Source: Bacillota bacterium (lineage in GTDB: Bacteria > Planctomycetota > UBA8108 > UBA1146). Taken from it: a stretch of 64,000 nt of DNA. The stretch covers positions 52,561 to 116,560 of the forward strand of contig QNYK01000064.1 of NCBI GenBank assembly GCA_003973385.1, read 5' to 3'. The stretch's first letter is position 1, and each line of letters begins with the position of its first letter. The notes under the pieces were generated by a model. It was given only the letters and a program-made list of their open reading frames with translations, did no database searches and had not been told where the DNA came from. Of the stretch, positions 20,913 through 31,108 are shown one piece after another. The position numbers were made by a program, and so were the translations under genes.

Positions 20913-21673
20913 CTGGAAGAACCCTGAGTCGGCAGGACCACGGAGAATCGGCTCCCCTGTCCCTCCTCACTCTCGACCAGGATCGTACCCCCATGGAGGC
21001 GGATGATCCGCAATGTAGTGGGAAGACCGAGCCCGGTTCCACCCTCGGTAGTTGAAACATAGGGACGAAAGATCCTCGGTATAGCATCCTGAGAGATCCC
21101 CACGCCGGTATCGGTCACCTCGATGACGACAGCATCCCCGCCCCGGTAGTTCGATTCGAGCACGCGGATGAACAGCTCTCCACCATCTGGCATCGCCGAA
21201 CACCCGTTGAGAATCAGGTTCAAGATAGCCTGATGGAGCAAGGCCTCGTCTCCGGCGACCCGAGCAGTCTCCTGCGGCTGAAACAGGATACTGACCCCTT
21301 CCAGTTCGATCGCCTCTCGATTTCGTGAAATGACATCTTCGACCAGACGAGAGACTTCCACCGAATCACGCTGCATCTGCTGGGGTCGGGTCAACTGGAG
21401 AAATGAGGAGATGATGTGTTCGATCCGCTGGATCTCAGATTTCATCATCTCGAGGCGGCGAAGTGTCCTCTGTTGGCGTGGAGATTCCGCATCTCCCAGT
21501 TCCTCGAGGAGTAACTGGGAAGAGATATTCAGGGTCGAGAGTGGATTCTTCACCTCATGGACAAGCATGCCCGCGAGACTGGCGACATCCTGCTCCCAGT
21601 TACCTAGTTGGCTGGCATCAAAGGCGGTCACCGCGGTGCGACTACCCTTCTTCTGTATCGTCCTCCGCCCCAT
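20909..21673 (-). CDS. Sensor histidine kinase (NtrB-like), partner of the regulator
   Basis: HEVKNPLSTLN H-box, VTDTGVGIS, GGTGLGLPTTLRIIRLHGG. Start uncertain (21673 or GTG at 21631). Confidence 0.92.
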   Translation of the reverse strand: MGRRTIQKKGSRTAVTAFDASQLGNWEQDVASLAGMLVHEVKNPLSTLNISSQLLLEELGDAESPRQQRTLRRLEMMKSEIQRIEHIISSFLQLTRPQQMQRDSVEVSRLVEDVISRNREAIELEGVSILFQPQETARVAGDEALLHQAILNLILNGCSAMPDGGELFIRVLESNYRGGDAVVIEVTDTGVGISQDAIPRIFRPYVSTTEGGTGLGLPTTLRIIRLHGGTILVESEEGQGSRFSVVLPTQGSSS

Positions 21674-22877
21674 CCTCCGGAGGCTCTTCTTCCTCGCCGG
21701 GGACGGGTCTAAAGACCTTGTAACGGATGTTGCGAAGGCGGACCGAGTCATCTGGCTTCAAGAGAACTGCGATCCCTCCCGCAGGAAAGTACGGACGCGT
21801 GTCATCGTCGAGGCGTTCCAGGCTATCGAGATCAGTCAATCGGATGAGACCTTCCTTGAGTTCGATCCGGATCCGTAACCACTCTTCCTCCTCGGCATCG
21901 AAACTGTGAACATCGTAATTCTTGATTCCAGCACCCGGTCGCATTCCCGCAGTGATCCCGAGATTTATCGAGTCCCCGGAAACGAGCTGGATCTCCATCT
22001 CGACAGAGTACTCCTCCCAGTTGTCCTCCCCGATCTCCAGTTGAGCCAGTCCAGTGCTGGTGTTGTCGCCGATCGCCTCTCCCCCCTCCGCTGTCCAGAC
22101 AGTGGCATCTGGATCGGACGTCGAGGCACGAAATGACGACAGATACTGGTCGATGGGGAGGTCGATCCACTCGATCGCAAGTTGCTCCTGCTGCGCTGCT
22201 CGAGCGACCTCATACTCTGCGAGGTACTCTGCAATCGTCTCAGCCACCTCGTTGTATTCCGTGGTTCCCTTGTACTCATCGGAGAAGGACTCGAGCAGGC
22301 CAATCGCTTCAGCCAGTTCCTCCTGGCGACGATAGGCCCGGGCCCTGCGTGTGATGCGGTCGAAATCGATCTCTGCACGCTGGCGAGTCGCAACCTGCTC
22401 CTTGAGATCCTTCCAACCCTGGTGGGCTGCGGTCTTCACATAGATGCCATCCGGATCGAATTCCTCAAGGATCCGTTCTGCTGCCAGTGGATCTCCTTCT
22501 GCGATGAGGCTCTCGACCCGGGCGGCGAGGAGGTCGAGACTCTTCTTGCCCTCGTCCTCGCGATACTGCAGTTGCTGATTCAGAAGATTCTTGGCCTTGA
22601 CCTCGACCTTGGTTCCCTCCGAGGCGTAGATCAGATCCTCGAGGTGGTCGATCCAATCATCGAACCGATCGGGGTCGGTGCGGATCGCCCTGGAGATCCC
22701 ATCGTATCGGGTCTGGTAGCCGTCCTGACGGATCTTTTCCAGTTCCCTGGCGATCTGCTCGGGTGACTTCTGGGGAGCCACCTCGACCGTCTCCGGTTCG
22801 GCGGACGGAGTGCAGCCAGGCAAACCACACAGCACCAGCATCAGGATCGCAGCACGATTCAGCAGATCTGAGCTCAT
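21642..22877 (-). CDS. Lipoprotein with C-terminal concanavalin-like/DUF1080-like region
   Basis: Lipobox LCGLPGC; helical N-terminal part; C-terminal region resembling the DUF1080 family. Confidence 0.7.
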   Translation of the reverse strand: MSSDLLNRAAILMLVLCGLPGCTPSAEPETVEVAPQKSPEQIARELEKIRQDGYQTRYDGISRAIRTDPDRFDDWIDHLEDLIYASEGTKVEVKAKNLLNQQLQYREDEGKKSLDLLAARVESLIAEGDPLAAERILEEFDPDGIYVKTAAHQGWKDLKEQVATRQRAEIDFDRITRRARAYRRQEELAEAIGLLESFSDEYKGTTEYNEVAETIAEYLAEYEVARAAQQEQLAIEWIDLPIDQYLSSFRASTSDPDATVWTAEGGEAIGDNTSTGLAQLEIGEDNWEEYSVEMEIQLVSGDSINLGITAGMRPGAGIKNYDVHSFDAEEEEWLRIRIELKEGLIRLTDLDSLERLDDDTRPYFPAGGIAVLLKPDDSVRLRNIRYKVFRPVPGEEEEPPEDGAEDDTEEG

Positions 22878-22919
22878 TCTCTACCGCACCCCTTCTTGGA
22901 TCCGTTTTCCTGTCCGATC

Positions 22920-23957
22920 TCAGGCTGCTCCACCGACACCCAGGGTCTTCCGGCATTCTGCCAGCAACCTCGATAGAATCTGCTCCTCGGTACCCTCGAG
23001 GCGGCACCCTGCAGCTTTTGCGTGGCCTCCACCGTCGAAATGGGCAGCGATGGTATGCACCGAAAACTCGCCTCTCGACCGAAGGGATACTTTATATCTC
23101 CCAGCACCCACTTCAACGACGAGGATCACGATCTCGCTGCCTCCGACCTGTCCCAGGGAGTCGACAAAGCCGTCCAGATCCTCCAGATCCACTCCTCGAT
23201 GACGGCGCATCGGCTCCGACAGCACCGAGAATACGATCTTGTTCCCTTCTCGCGATTCCAGCGCCGCCAGCAGGTCACCGAGCAAGAGCGTTCTTTGCAT
23301 CGAAAAGGACTGAAAGATTCTTTGAAATATGGGCTCCGGATCGACACCGAGTTCAACCAGCTTGGCAGCGTATCTGTACGCCACAGATCCTGAGTTAGAA
23401 TATCGAAACCAGCCTGTGTCTGTCGCGATGGCGACAAAGAGCGATTCAGCAGTGGTGGAGAGTAATTCACACTCCAGTGCTTCGATCACCTCGAGAACCA
23501 GGTTGCCCGTCGAGGGGGAACCGGGTTCACACCAGATCTCGGAAAAGAAATCCATATCGCCGTCGAGATGATGATCGATACATACCCTGGGAGCATCGCT
23601 CAACTCGATGGCACTCTTCATGTGCCCCAGGCGATCTCGGGTCGAGGTATCGACGACGATGATCAGATCTGCTTCCCTCGCCGCATCGAGTTGCTTTGAA
23701 CTCGGCTCCCCGTCGAGTAGTTCCGCCACCGAATCATGGTCGATGAAACTCAGTTTCGCGGGCACCGGATGAGTCAAGAACGTCCGGGGACGGGCTCCCA
23801 GTTGTTGCAGGGTTCTGTGCATCGAGACTGCAGATCCCAGTGCATCCCCATCGGGGTAGATGTGGGTCAGGATCAGCGGCTGCTTCGACTTGCGAAGCGC
23901 TGCCAGCAGCCCTGATGGGACCGGGCCTGGCTCCCACAGTTGGATTCCACTCGACAT
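22920..23957 (-). CDS. DHH/DHHA1 phosphoesterase (NrnA-like)
   Basis: LILTHIYPDGDALGSA, IIVVDTS, CIDHH, HFDGGGHAKAAG. Confidence 0.92.
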   Translation of the reverse strand: MSSGIQLWEPGPVPSGLLAALRKSKQPLILTHIYPDGDALGSAVSMHRTLQQLGARPRTFLTHPVPAKLSFIDHDSVAELLDGEPSSKQLDAAREADLIIVVDTSTRDRLGHMKSAIELSDAPRVCIDHHLDGDMDFFSEIWCEPGSPSTGNLVLEVIEALECELLSTTAESLFVAIATDTGWFRYSNSGSVAYRYAAKLVELGVDPEPIFQRIFQSFSMQRTLLLGDLLAALESREGNKIVFSVLSEPMRRHRGVDLEDLDGFVDSLGQVGGSEIVILVVEVGAGRYKVSLRSRGEFSVHTIAAHFDGGGHAKAAGCRLEGTEEQILSRLLAECRKTLGVGGAA

Positions 23958-23974
23958 GTGCTCCCTCACTTGCG

Positions 23975-23995
23975 GTAATTGCGTTTTCGCAATAC
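23975..23995. promoter_or_regulatory. Inverted repeat in the nrnA-like/XRE divergent promoter region (candidate operator)
   Basis: GTAATTGCG-TTTT-CGCAATAC; arms complementary except one bulged A. Confidence 0.4.
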
Positions 23996-24136
23996 CATGA
24001 AACCTGTGGGTCGCGGGCGCTGCATCCTCATTCCGCTTCCACATCCGTGACACTGTTTTTACATCGACGATGTAGTGGTCACCACCTGAATGGTGAATCG
24101 TTCCTGCCCTCCCATCGCAGAGAGGCGTTAAATACG

Positions 24137-24616
24137 ATGCAGATCGGCCGAAAGATCATGAACCTCCGAAAAGATCTGGGCGTTGCCCAGAGTTCCCTCG
24201 CCGCCATGACCTCTGTCACCCCGAGCGCTCTGTCCCGAATCGAGGCAGGGATCCATCAGCCCCGTGGCCCCGTCGCTCTGAGGATTGCCAGGGAACTGGG
24301 AGTCACCTCGGATTACATCCTCGATGAGGAGGCACCGTATCCTCCACCAAGATCCGTATTGCTCGAAAATTTGCAATCGGATTCCAAACGTGAAACCCGA
24401 AGCCGTTCCATCAAGGTGAGCCTGAAGGAAAAACGCATGATCGAAGCGATGCGAAGCCTCGGGGATGAGGAACGAAAACTGCTCGAAGCCACTCTGACGG
24501 CCAGTGGGCAGGATCTGAGGCTTGCAATATTTGCACTAGGCCGTGCCGATCTGCTCGATCAGCACGATGCCGATGAGAAGCAACACTTCCAGCACTTGCT
24601 CAGCAGTCGTCTGTGA
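24137..24616 (+). CDS. XRE-family helix-turn-helix regulator
   Basis: IGRKIMNLRKDLGVAQSSLAAMTSVTPSALSRIEAG HTH; ATG at 24137. Confidence 0.88.
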   Translation: MQIGRKIMNLRKDLGVAQSSLAAMTSVTPSALSRIEAGIHQPRGPVALRIARELGVTSDYILDEEAPYPPPRSVLLENLQSDSKRETRSRSIKVSLKEKRMIEAMRSLGDEERKLLEATLTASGQDLRLAIFALGRADLLDQHDADEKQHFQHLLSSRL

Positions 24617-24629
24617 ATCGGGCCTGGAT

Positions 24630-25574
24630 TCAGGCCAGGCTCAACATCTGTGCGACCTCACTCTGGCCTTCATGCACACTGGCTGCCGATGACTGAAGGG
24701 CATTGAGTTCAGCATCGCTCAGATCCACCTCGAGCACTTTCTCGACTCCTGCTGAACCAAGCACTACTGGAACTCCAACCCAGGTGTCGTCAATTCCATA
24801 CTGGCCATCGAGGAGTGTGCAACAGGGGAGAACCCTCTTCTGATCGAGCAGGATCGACTCTGCCATCGCCACTGCCGAGGCACTTGGTGCGTAGTAGGCA
24901 CTACCGGTCTTCAACAGGTTGACGATCTCTGCTCCGCCGTGACGCGTCCTGTTCACCAGTTCTTCCATCCGCTCCTCGGAGATCAACTGCGAGACGGGAA
25001 TCCCGCTGACAGACGCAGTGGATGTGAGCGGCACCATGCTGTCACCGTGCCCACCCAACACCATCGCCTGGATATCCTTGTGTGAGCAACCGAGTTCCAT
25101 CGCGATGAAGGTCCGGTAGCGAGCAGTATCGAGCATTCCCGCCATCCCCACGACCTTTCTTCTCGGCAATCCAGAAACCTGATGAGCGACATAGCACATC
25201 ACATCGAGTGGGTTGGAGACGATGACAAGAGTCGCTTCGGGAGCGACCTCCATGATTCCAGTGACCACCTTCTGCTGGATCTCACCGTTGACCCGTAGCA
25301 GGTCGGAGCGATCCATACCTGGCTTACGTGGCATACCAGCGGTGATGATCACCAGTTCCGCACCATCGAGGCTTGCGTAATCATTCGCCCCCGTGACGCA
25401 GGAGTCGTATCCGCAGACAGGAGCTGCCTGGGCCAGATCGAGCGCCTTGCCCTGTGGCATTCCCTCCAGGATATCGACCAGAACCACATCCCCGAGTTCC
25501 TTCTCTGCCAACCGTTGAGCTGTGGTGGAACCGACGAATCCTCCGCCGATCACTCCAATCTTACGTCGCGCCAT
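24630..25574 (-). CDS. mdh: Malate dehydrogenase (LDH-like type)
   Basis: KIGVIGGGFVGSTTA, ITAGMPRKPGMDRSDLL, VSNPLDVMCY, GGHGDSMVPL. Confidence 0.95.
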   Translation of the reverse strand: MARRKIGVIGGGFVGSTTAQRLAEKELGDVVLVDILEGMPQGKALDLAQAAPVCGYDSCVTGANDYASLDGAELVIITAGMPRKPGMDRSDLLRVNGEIQQKVVTGIMEVAPEATLVIVSNPLDVMCYVAHQVSGLPRRKVVGMAGMLDTARYRTFIAMELGCSHKDIQAMVLGGHGDSMVPLTSTASVSGIPVSQLISEERMEELVNRTRHGGAEIVNLLKTGSAYYAPSASAVAMAESILLDQKRVLPCCTLLDGQYGIDDTWVGVPVVLGSAGVEKVLEVDLSDAELNALQSSAASVHEGQSEVAQMLSLA

Positions 25575-25630
25575 GATTGCATCCTCTCGTGACCCCAGGA
25601 GAGCCACTGATACTTTACGACCTCAGGGGC

Positions 25631-26509
25631 CTAGTTCTGTGCTGCCAGTAATTCCGAAAGCGTGGTGCCGATCCCAGCCGGGGAATCAGCGACCCTCGCT
25701 CCCGCTCGTTCCAGTGCGGCTATCTTGTCGTCCGCAGTCCCCTTGCCTCCACTGACGATGGCACCCGCGTGTCCCATTCGTCGGCCGGGAGGTGCTGTTC
25801 TGCCTGCTATGAACCCGACCACCGGTTTCTTGACCTCGGAAGCGATGAAGTCCGCCGCATCCTCTTCCGCAGTACCGCCAATTTCGCCGACCATCACGAT
25901 GGATTCCGTTGCCGGGTCATCATTGAAGAGTTTCAGTACATCCAGAAACGTGGTCCCGATGATGGGATCTCCACCGATTCCCACGCAGGTACTCTGACCA
26001 AGGCCCATCTGGGTGACCTGGTGAACAGCCTCGTACGTGAGGGTTCCGCTGCGACTGACAACCCCGACGGTGCCTGGCCGATGAATGAACCCAGGCATGA
26101 TCCCTGCCTTGCACTCACCGGGTGTGATGATTCCTGGACAATTCGCACCGAGCAGTCTGGCTCCGTTGGCGCGCACCGCATCCTTGGCTCGAATCATGTC
26201 GAGGGTCGGAATACCTTCAGTGATACAGACCATGAAGGGAATTCCTGCCTCCGCCGCCTCGATCACTGCTGCAGCTGCGAATCGTGCCGGCACATAGATG
26301 ATGCTGGCATTGGCATCGGTCTCCCGCCTGGCAGTGACCACATCATCGAAGACGGGGAGATCGAGGTGGCGAGACCCTCCCTTTCCAGGAGTCACTCCCC
26401 CCACGATATGGGTGCCATACTCGATCATCTGCTCGCTGTGGAGGGTTCCGTTACGTCCAGTAAAACCCTGTACGATCATGCGCGTATCGGAGTTGACGAG
26501 AATGCTCAT
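25631..26509 (-). CDS. sucD: Succinyl-CoA ligase subunit alpha
   Basis: [55 protein letters not shown]. Confidence 0.97.
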   Translation of the reverse strand: MSILVNSDTRMIVQGFTGRNGTLHSEQMIEYGTHIVGGVTPGKGGSRHLDLPVFDDVVTARRETDANASIIYVPARFAAAAVIEAAEAGIPFMVCITEGIPTLDMIRAKDAVRANGARLLGANCPGIITPGECKAGIMPGFIHRPGTVGVVSRSGTLTYEAVHQVTQMGLGQSTCVGIGGDPIIGTTFLDVLKLFNDDPATESIVMVGEIGGTAEEDAADFIASEVKKPVVGFIAGRTAPPGRRMGHAGAIVSGGKGTADDKIAALERAGARVADSPAGIGTTLSELLAAQN

Positions 26510-27678
26510 CCTCTTCCTCCCTCTGCAGCGGCCACTGCTTTGCGGGCCGCATCAGCGAGGTCATCTGCGGAGATGACATGTATCCCGGAACTCTCCAGAA
26601 GGGCGTGGCCCTCTGCGACTGAATTTCCTTCAAGCCGAACAATCAGAGGAACCTGAAGCTGGGTCTCCCTCGCTGCCTGTACGATTCCCTCTGCAATCAG
26701 GTCGCACCGGATGATCCCCCCGAAGATGTTGACGAGAATCGCTGCGACATCGGGATCCTCAAGAATGATCTTGAATGCCTCCGTTACCCTGTCAGCGGTC
26801 GCTGTCCCACCCACATCCAGAAAGTTGGCGGGCTCGCCGCCATGCAACTTGATGATGTCCATCGTCGCCATGGCTAGCCCGGCGCCATTGACCATGCAGC
26901 CGATGGTCCCATCCATTCCGACATAGGAGAGATCCCACTCTGAAGCGCGAGTTTCCCTCGGATCTTCTTCCGCCAGATCTCTGAGTTCTGCATGATCCGG
27001 ATGACGGAACTCGGCGTTGTCATCGAAGTTGATCTTGGCGTCGAGTGCGATCACATCTCCGGAAGTGGTGACTACCATCGGATTGATCTCTGCCAGGGAG
27101 CAATCCTCCTCGACAAAGACCCTTGCCAGTTTGCAAACCACATCGACAAACTGATCAATGGTCTTTCCCTCAAGGTCTAGCCTGGCTGCAACCGAACGAG
27201 CAGCCTGCTCGGAGAGACCGTTTTCGAGGTCGATTTCTTCGAAGAAGATGGCATCTGGACGCGTCGCCGCGACCTCCTCGATATCCATGCCACCCTCGGC
27301 ACTGGCCATCAACACTGGCTTTTCCCTGGCCCGGTCGATCACCATTCCACAGTAGATCTCTCGTGCGATATCACACCCCTCTTCGATGAGTATGGTGCCA
27401 ACCTGCTGTCCTCCTGGACCGGTTTGATGGGTCACCAGTTGCATTCCCAGGATCGCTTCGATCGCCTGCCTGCACTCCTCCATCGTGCGAGTAACGCGGA
27501 CCCCACCTCCCTTTCCGCGGCCGCCAGCATGAATCTGTGCTTTGACCACCCACGGTCCGTCCCCCAGTTCCTGAGCACCCGCAAGCGCTTGCTCGACATT
27601 CACGGCCACCACCCCGCGAGGCACTGGAATCTGGTGTTGTTTCAGCAACTGTTTTGCCTGGTACTCATGGATCTTCAC
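26506..27678 (-). CDS. sucC: Succinyl-CoA ligase subunit beta
   Basis: [45 protein letters not shown]. Confidence 0.97.
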   Translation of the reverse strand: MKIHEYQAKQLLKQHQIPVPRGVVAVNVEQALAGAQELGDGPWVVKAQIHAGGRGKGGGVRVTRTMEECRQAIEAILGMQLVTHQTGPGGQQVGTILIEEGCDIAREIYCGMVIDRAREKPVLMASAEGGMDIEEVAATRPDAIFFEEIDLENGLSEQAARSVAARLDLEGKTIDQFVDVVCKLARVFVEEDCSLAEINPMVVTTSGDVIALDAKINFDDNAEFRHPDHAELRDLAEEDPRETRASEWDLSYVGMDGTIGCMVNGAGLAMATMDIIKLHGGEPANFLDVGGTATADRVTEAFKIILEDPDVAAILVNIFGGIIRCDLIAEGIVQAARETQLQVPLIVRLEGNSVAEGHALLESSGIHVISADDLADAARKAVAAAEGGRG

Positions 27679-27844
27679 AACAGATTCCTTTCCATGACGA
27701 GTGGCCTGGTCCCCGGAACAAACCGGGAAGCGCGAGAGAAATCAGGAGCCATTGCACGCTTCTGGCTCCGTGGAACCGGGAGTCGACGGGACAGATTATC
27801 GCGCCAAGGGATGGGGTGCAACGAGACCCGGGGCGGAACTGGGG

Positions 27845-29809
27845 TCAGTGTTCGCCATCATCTTCCCCGGTAGATCCTCCGGTGGGGACGGGTTCCACCG
27901 GGGGTTCAGACTGGGACTTGAGGATCTTGCGCGCGGAGACGACCAGTTTCTCCAGTTCCTCGCTGAGCGAGCCCTCTGAGCGAGCGTCCCGGTGCTCCCG
28001 GATCACCCTTTGCGGATCACCCAGAACCAGCGAGATCGCTGCGATGCGCCCGCGAAAGCGACCCAGTTCCTCCAGGATCCTGACCCTCAATTCTCGCAGT
28101 GTTCGGTTGTGATCCCTGGTCGAGAAGGGAAGCGCACTATCAAAAGGAAGGTTGGTCCGGTCGACCACCACCAGGCCATCACGATAACGTGTCAGCGCCT
28201 CGATTCCGCTGCGGAAGGTATCGCGGGCAACTGCCAGACGCTCCCTTCGCTCCTCGATTCCACCACGAGCCAGCAGTGCTTCTTCGTATTGAATTTTGCC
28301 GAGTTCATACCAGGCAGCGGAGTAATTTCTATCGAGACGGACTGCCTTCAGCAGCGCTCCACGAGCACGATCAAAGTCGAGGCCGAACTGGTAAATGCGT
28401 CCCATGTGGAAATAGCAGATCTTTTCGTTCGCGCCATCGCCCAGCCCTGGCTCACGGCCGATGGCTCGTCGAAATGAGTCGAGAGCACCATCATAGTCGG
28501 CATCATGCTGGTACTGAAGTATCCCCAGGCTGACAAAGGGCCCCATGGCAGTGGGATCGATCTCGATCGCCTCACGGTAGATTCGCTTTGCCACCTCATA
28601 TCTCTGATCCGCCTCTGCTTCGATCCCCTGTCTCCAGAGATCGGACGCCTTACGCCGTTCCATGCTGAGGTCTTTTCCATCGAGAACGGAAATGGCAATC
28701 GACTCGACACGTGATCGATTCTGCTCCCACCAGGCGCGCCACTGTCGGATCGATTCGGCACGGCCGTCTGGATCACCATCGGCTTCGAAGCCAAACAGCT
28801 CACCGGTGTACTCGAGTAGTTTTTTCGCTGCGATGGCGCGTGCGGCGCCCTCTTCCAGTGCCAACGCATCGATCAGGGTAGAGATTCCGAGATGGATCCC
28901 GTTCTCACCGAGCGCGATGGCGAGTACCAGTTGCGCTTGCCCCTCGGACCGTTCCCAGGCAGTGACCAGTTCACGGATACTGTGTGTTCGTTGCAACACA
29001 TCTACCGCGAAGGTGCGAACCCGAACGCCCTGCGCATCATCGAGTAACAACAATCCAAGCAGTGGGTAAAGATCAGATCCATGCTCCAGCAGGGCTTCCC
29101 TCAGAACTTCCACCTGCTCCGATTCGGTCCCCCGTGTGATCTGTTTCAAGAAACCAGGCCTGGTTTCGGTGATGCCTGCCGGGAGAGCGGTACGAAGTTG
29201 CTCTTCCAGTTGCAGACGACGGAGGATCGGATGATGGGACTTCTTGAGCGCTTCTTCCAGATATTTGAGACTGAAGAAACCCGCAGATCTGAGATACTGA
29301 GCACCCTCTTCCCTCTCAAAAGGAGCACCATCGATCACGCCATTGATCGCTCGATGGATCCGGCCCTCGAATCCGATCCGAAGCGTGAAGCGATCATCGC
29401 TACAGACCCCGTTCGGTTGGATGGTACGACTGACATCGGAATCGGGATATCTGGCGCTTCCGAGTTCAAGATCAACGACCCATTCTCTTGTGTCAGGGTC
29501 AAAGCGAACATTCCCTCCCACCTCGTGACCCGTCTCGAGAATGAGCAAGATTCCCTTGGGCTCTGGTTTCTGTTTTTCCAGAATACGCCAGCTGACAACG
29601 TCTCGCTTGAGCACGATCGTGGAACCGAGTCTTCGGCCCAGTTCCAGGTATTCACTTCCCAGGTCGTACACTCTTCCTTCGAGTTTTCCGCCTCCGACCA
29701 TGCGAAGCCTCACATCCGCCGCTGAGCCTGAATCCGGGATCAATATCAATATGGCCAGGCCAGCCAGAACGAGGTGAAGTCGCGCCAAGATGTTGCCACT
29801 GAGGGCCAA
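27845..29809 (-). CDS. Secreted TPR/HEAT-like repeat protein
   Basis: Signal peptide; HEAT-like mid region; TPR units such as YREAIEIDPTAMGPFVSLG. Confidence 0.75.
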   Translation of the reverse strand: MALSGNILARLHLVLAGLAILILIPDSGSAADVRLRMVGGGKLEGRVYDLGSEYLELGRRLGSTIVLKRDVVSWRILEKQKPEPKGILLILETGHEVGGNVRFDPDTREWVVDLELGSARYPDSDVSRTIQPNGVCSDDRFTLRIGFEGRIHRAINGVIDGAPFEREEGAQYLRSAGFFSLKYLEEALKKSHHPILRRLQLEEQLRTALPAGITETRPGFLKQITRGTESEQVEVLREALLEHGSDLYPLLGLLLLDDAQGVRVRTFAVDVLQRTHSIRELVTAWERSEGQAQLVLAIALGENGIHLGISTLIDALALEEGAARAIAAKKLLEYTGELFGFEADGDPDGRAESIRQWRAWWEQNRSRVESIAISVLDGKDLSMERRKASDLWRQGIEAEADQRYEVAKRIYREAIEIDPTAMGPFVSLGILQYQHDADYDGALDSFRRAIGREPGLGDGANEKICYFHMGRIYQFGLDFDRARGALLKAVRLDRNYSAAWYELGKIQYEEALLARGGIEERRERLAVARDTFRSGIEALTRYRDGLVVVDRTNLPFDSALPFSTRDHNRTLRELRVRILEELGRFRGRIAAISLVLGDPQRVIREHRDARSEGSLSEELEKLVVSARKILKSQSEPPVEPVPTGGSTGEDDGEH

Positions 29810-29991
29810 AGGAGCCTCCCATCGAGGTGATCGTTATCGAGTCCAGAGTCCCGATATTGCCGCATCCACAAGTTGCTGCAAGTCCCGTCAGGGGTTGCGA
29901 GCCGAGCCGGAAGCGTGGAGACTCACCAGAATGTCAGGAATCGACCGGGGAAGCAGATCCTCGACCTGGTAAAAATCGCTCTGAAAAACCG

Positions 29992-31086
29992 ATGGGGGGC
30001 CCCTTGGACCAGCGCAGCCTGGACTCGATCACCAGTGGAGACCGCCTCGAGGGGATCTTTCTCGTCGCGGGAGCCAATCTGAAGACAGCTCGCAATGGCA
30101 AGTTCTTCATTCCGATGACCCTCAGGGATCACACTGCGGGAGTGAAGGCAGTGCGCTGGGAGAGTAGCCAGGAGGAGTTCAGAGAAATCGACCGGAACCC
30201 GTTCCTGCGCATTCATGGTCGAGTCGAGGAGTACCAGGGAAACTTGCAGATCATCATCGACACTCTTGAGCCAGTCTCAGCCAGCGAGGCTGGCCTTCAA
30301 GCAGCTGAATTTCTGCCGCGTACTCCGTGTGACATCGAAACACTGGAGAGAGATCTGGAACAACGCATCGTGAGCATCAAGAACGAAAGTCTCCGCAGTC
30401 TGGTCGTGGCCATCCTTGAGCGACCGGGGCTACGAGATCAACTGAGAGTCTCGCCGGCAGGGAAATCGATGCACCACGCATATATTGGCGGATTGCTCGA
30501 ACACATGGTCTCGCTGTTAAAACTAGCTGACTTCGTCTGTGACCACTATCCATGGCTCGACCGTGACATCCTCATCAGCGGAGTCATCCTTCACGACATC
30601 GCGAAAACAACAGAACTGGGCATTGATAACGGATTCAACTACACCGATGAAGGCCAGTTACTTGGCCACATCGTGCTGTGTTGCAACTGGATCGACGAAG
30701 CCTCGAGAAAAGTGGGCGATATCGATCGAGAAGTGCTGCTCCAGATCCAGCATGTAGTCGCCAGTCACCACGGCCAATTGGAGTTCGGATCGCCCAAGAA
30801 GCCGATGACTGCGGAAGCGTTGGCCCTGCACTACATCGACAACCTCGATGCCAAATTGATGGGCTACATGGAGTTATTCAGGAGTGCCAAGCCAGGTCCT
30901 GAAGATTCCAGGTTTGGGTCCCACGCTTACATGCTAGATGTGCGGCCATACTTTCCCCGCAATCTCGATTATCAGAGACCTCCAGGATTCACTACGCCAT
31001 CGAGTTCGCCTTCGAGATCGTCTGAAGGAAGGGACGGAACTGGTCCAGCGAAGGTGACTCCCGGGGATGGGGATCTGCCCTTCTGA
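29992..31086 (+). CDS. YhaM-like protein (OB-fold and HD domain; putative 3'-5' exoribonuclease)
   Basis: N-terminal OB-like segment, HHAYIGGLLEHMVSLL, LISGVILHDIAKTTEL, HHGQLEFGSPKKPMTAEALALHYIDNLDAK. Confidence 0.88.
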   Translation: MGGPLDQRSLDSITSGDRLEGIFLVAGANLKTARNGKFFIPMTLRDHTAGVKAVRWESSQEEFREIDRNPFLRIHGRVEEYQGNLQIIIDTLEPVSASEAGLQAAEFLPRTPCDIETLERDLEQRIVSIKNESLRSLVVAILERPGLRDQLRVSPAGKSMHHAYIGGLLEHMVSLLKLADFVCDHYPWLDRDILISGVILHDIAKTTELGIDNGFNYTDEGQLLGHIVLCCNWIDEASRKVGDIDREVLLQIQHVVASHHGQLEFGSPKKPMTAEALALHYIDNLDAKLMGYMELFRSAKPGPEDSRFGSHAYMLDVRPYFPRNLDYQRPPGFTTPSSSPSRSSEGRDGTGPAKVTPGDGDLPF

Positions 31087-31108
31087 CGAGCAGGTCCCGT
31101 GCCAGTCT

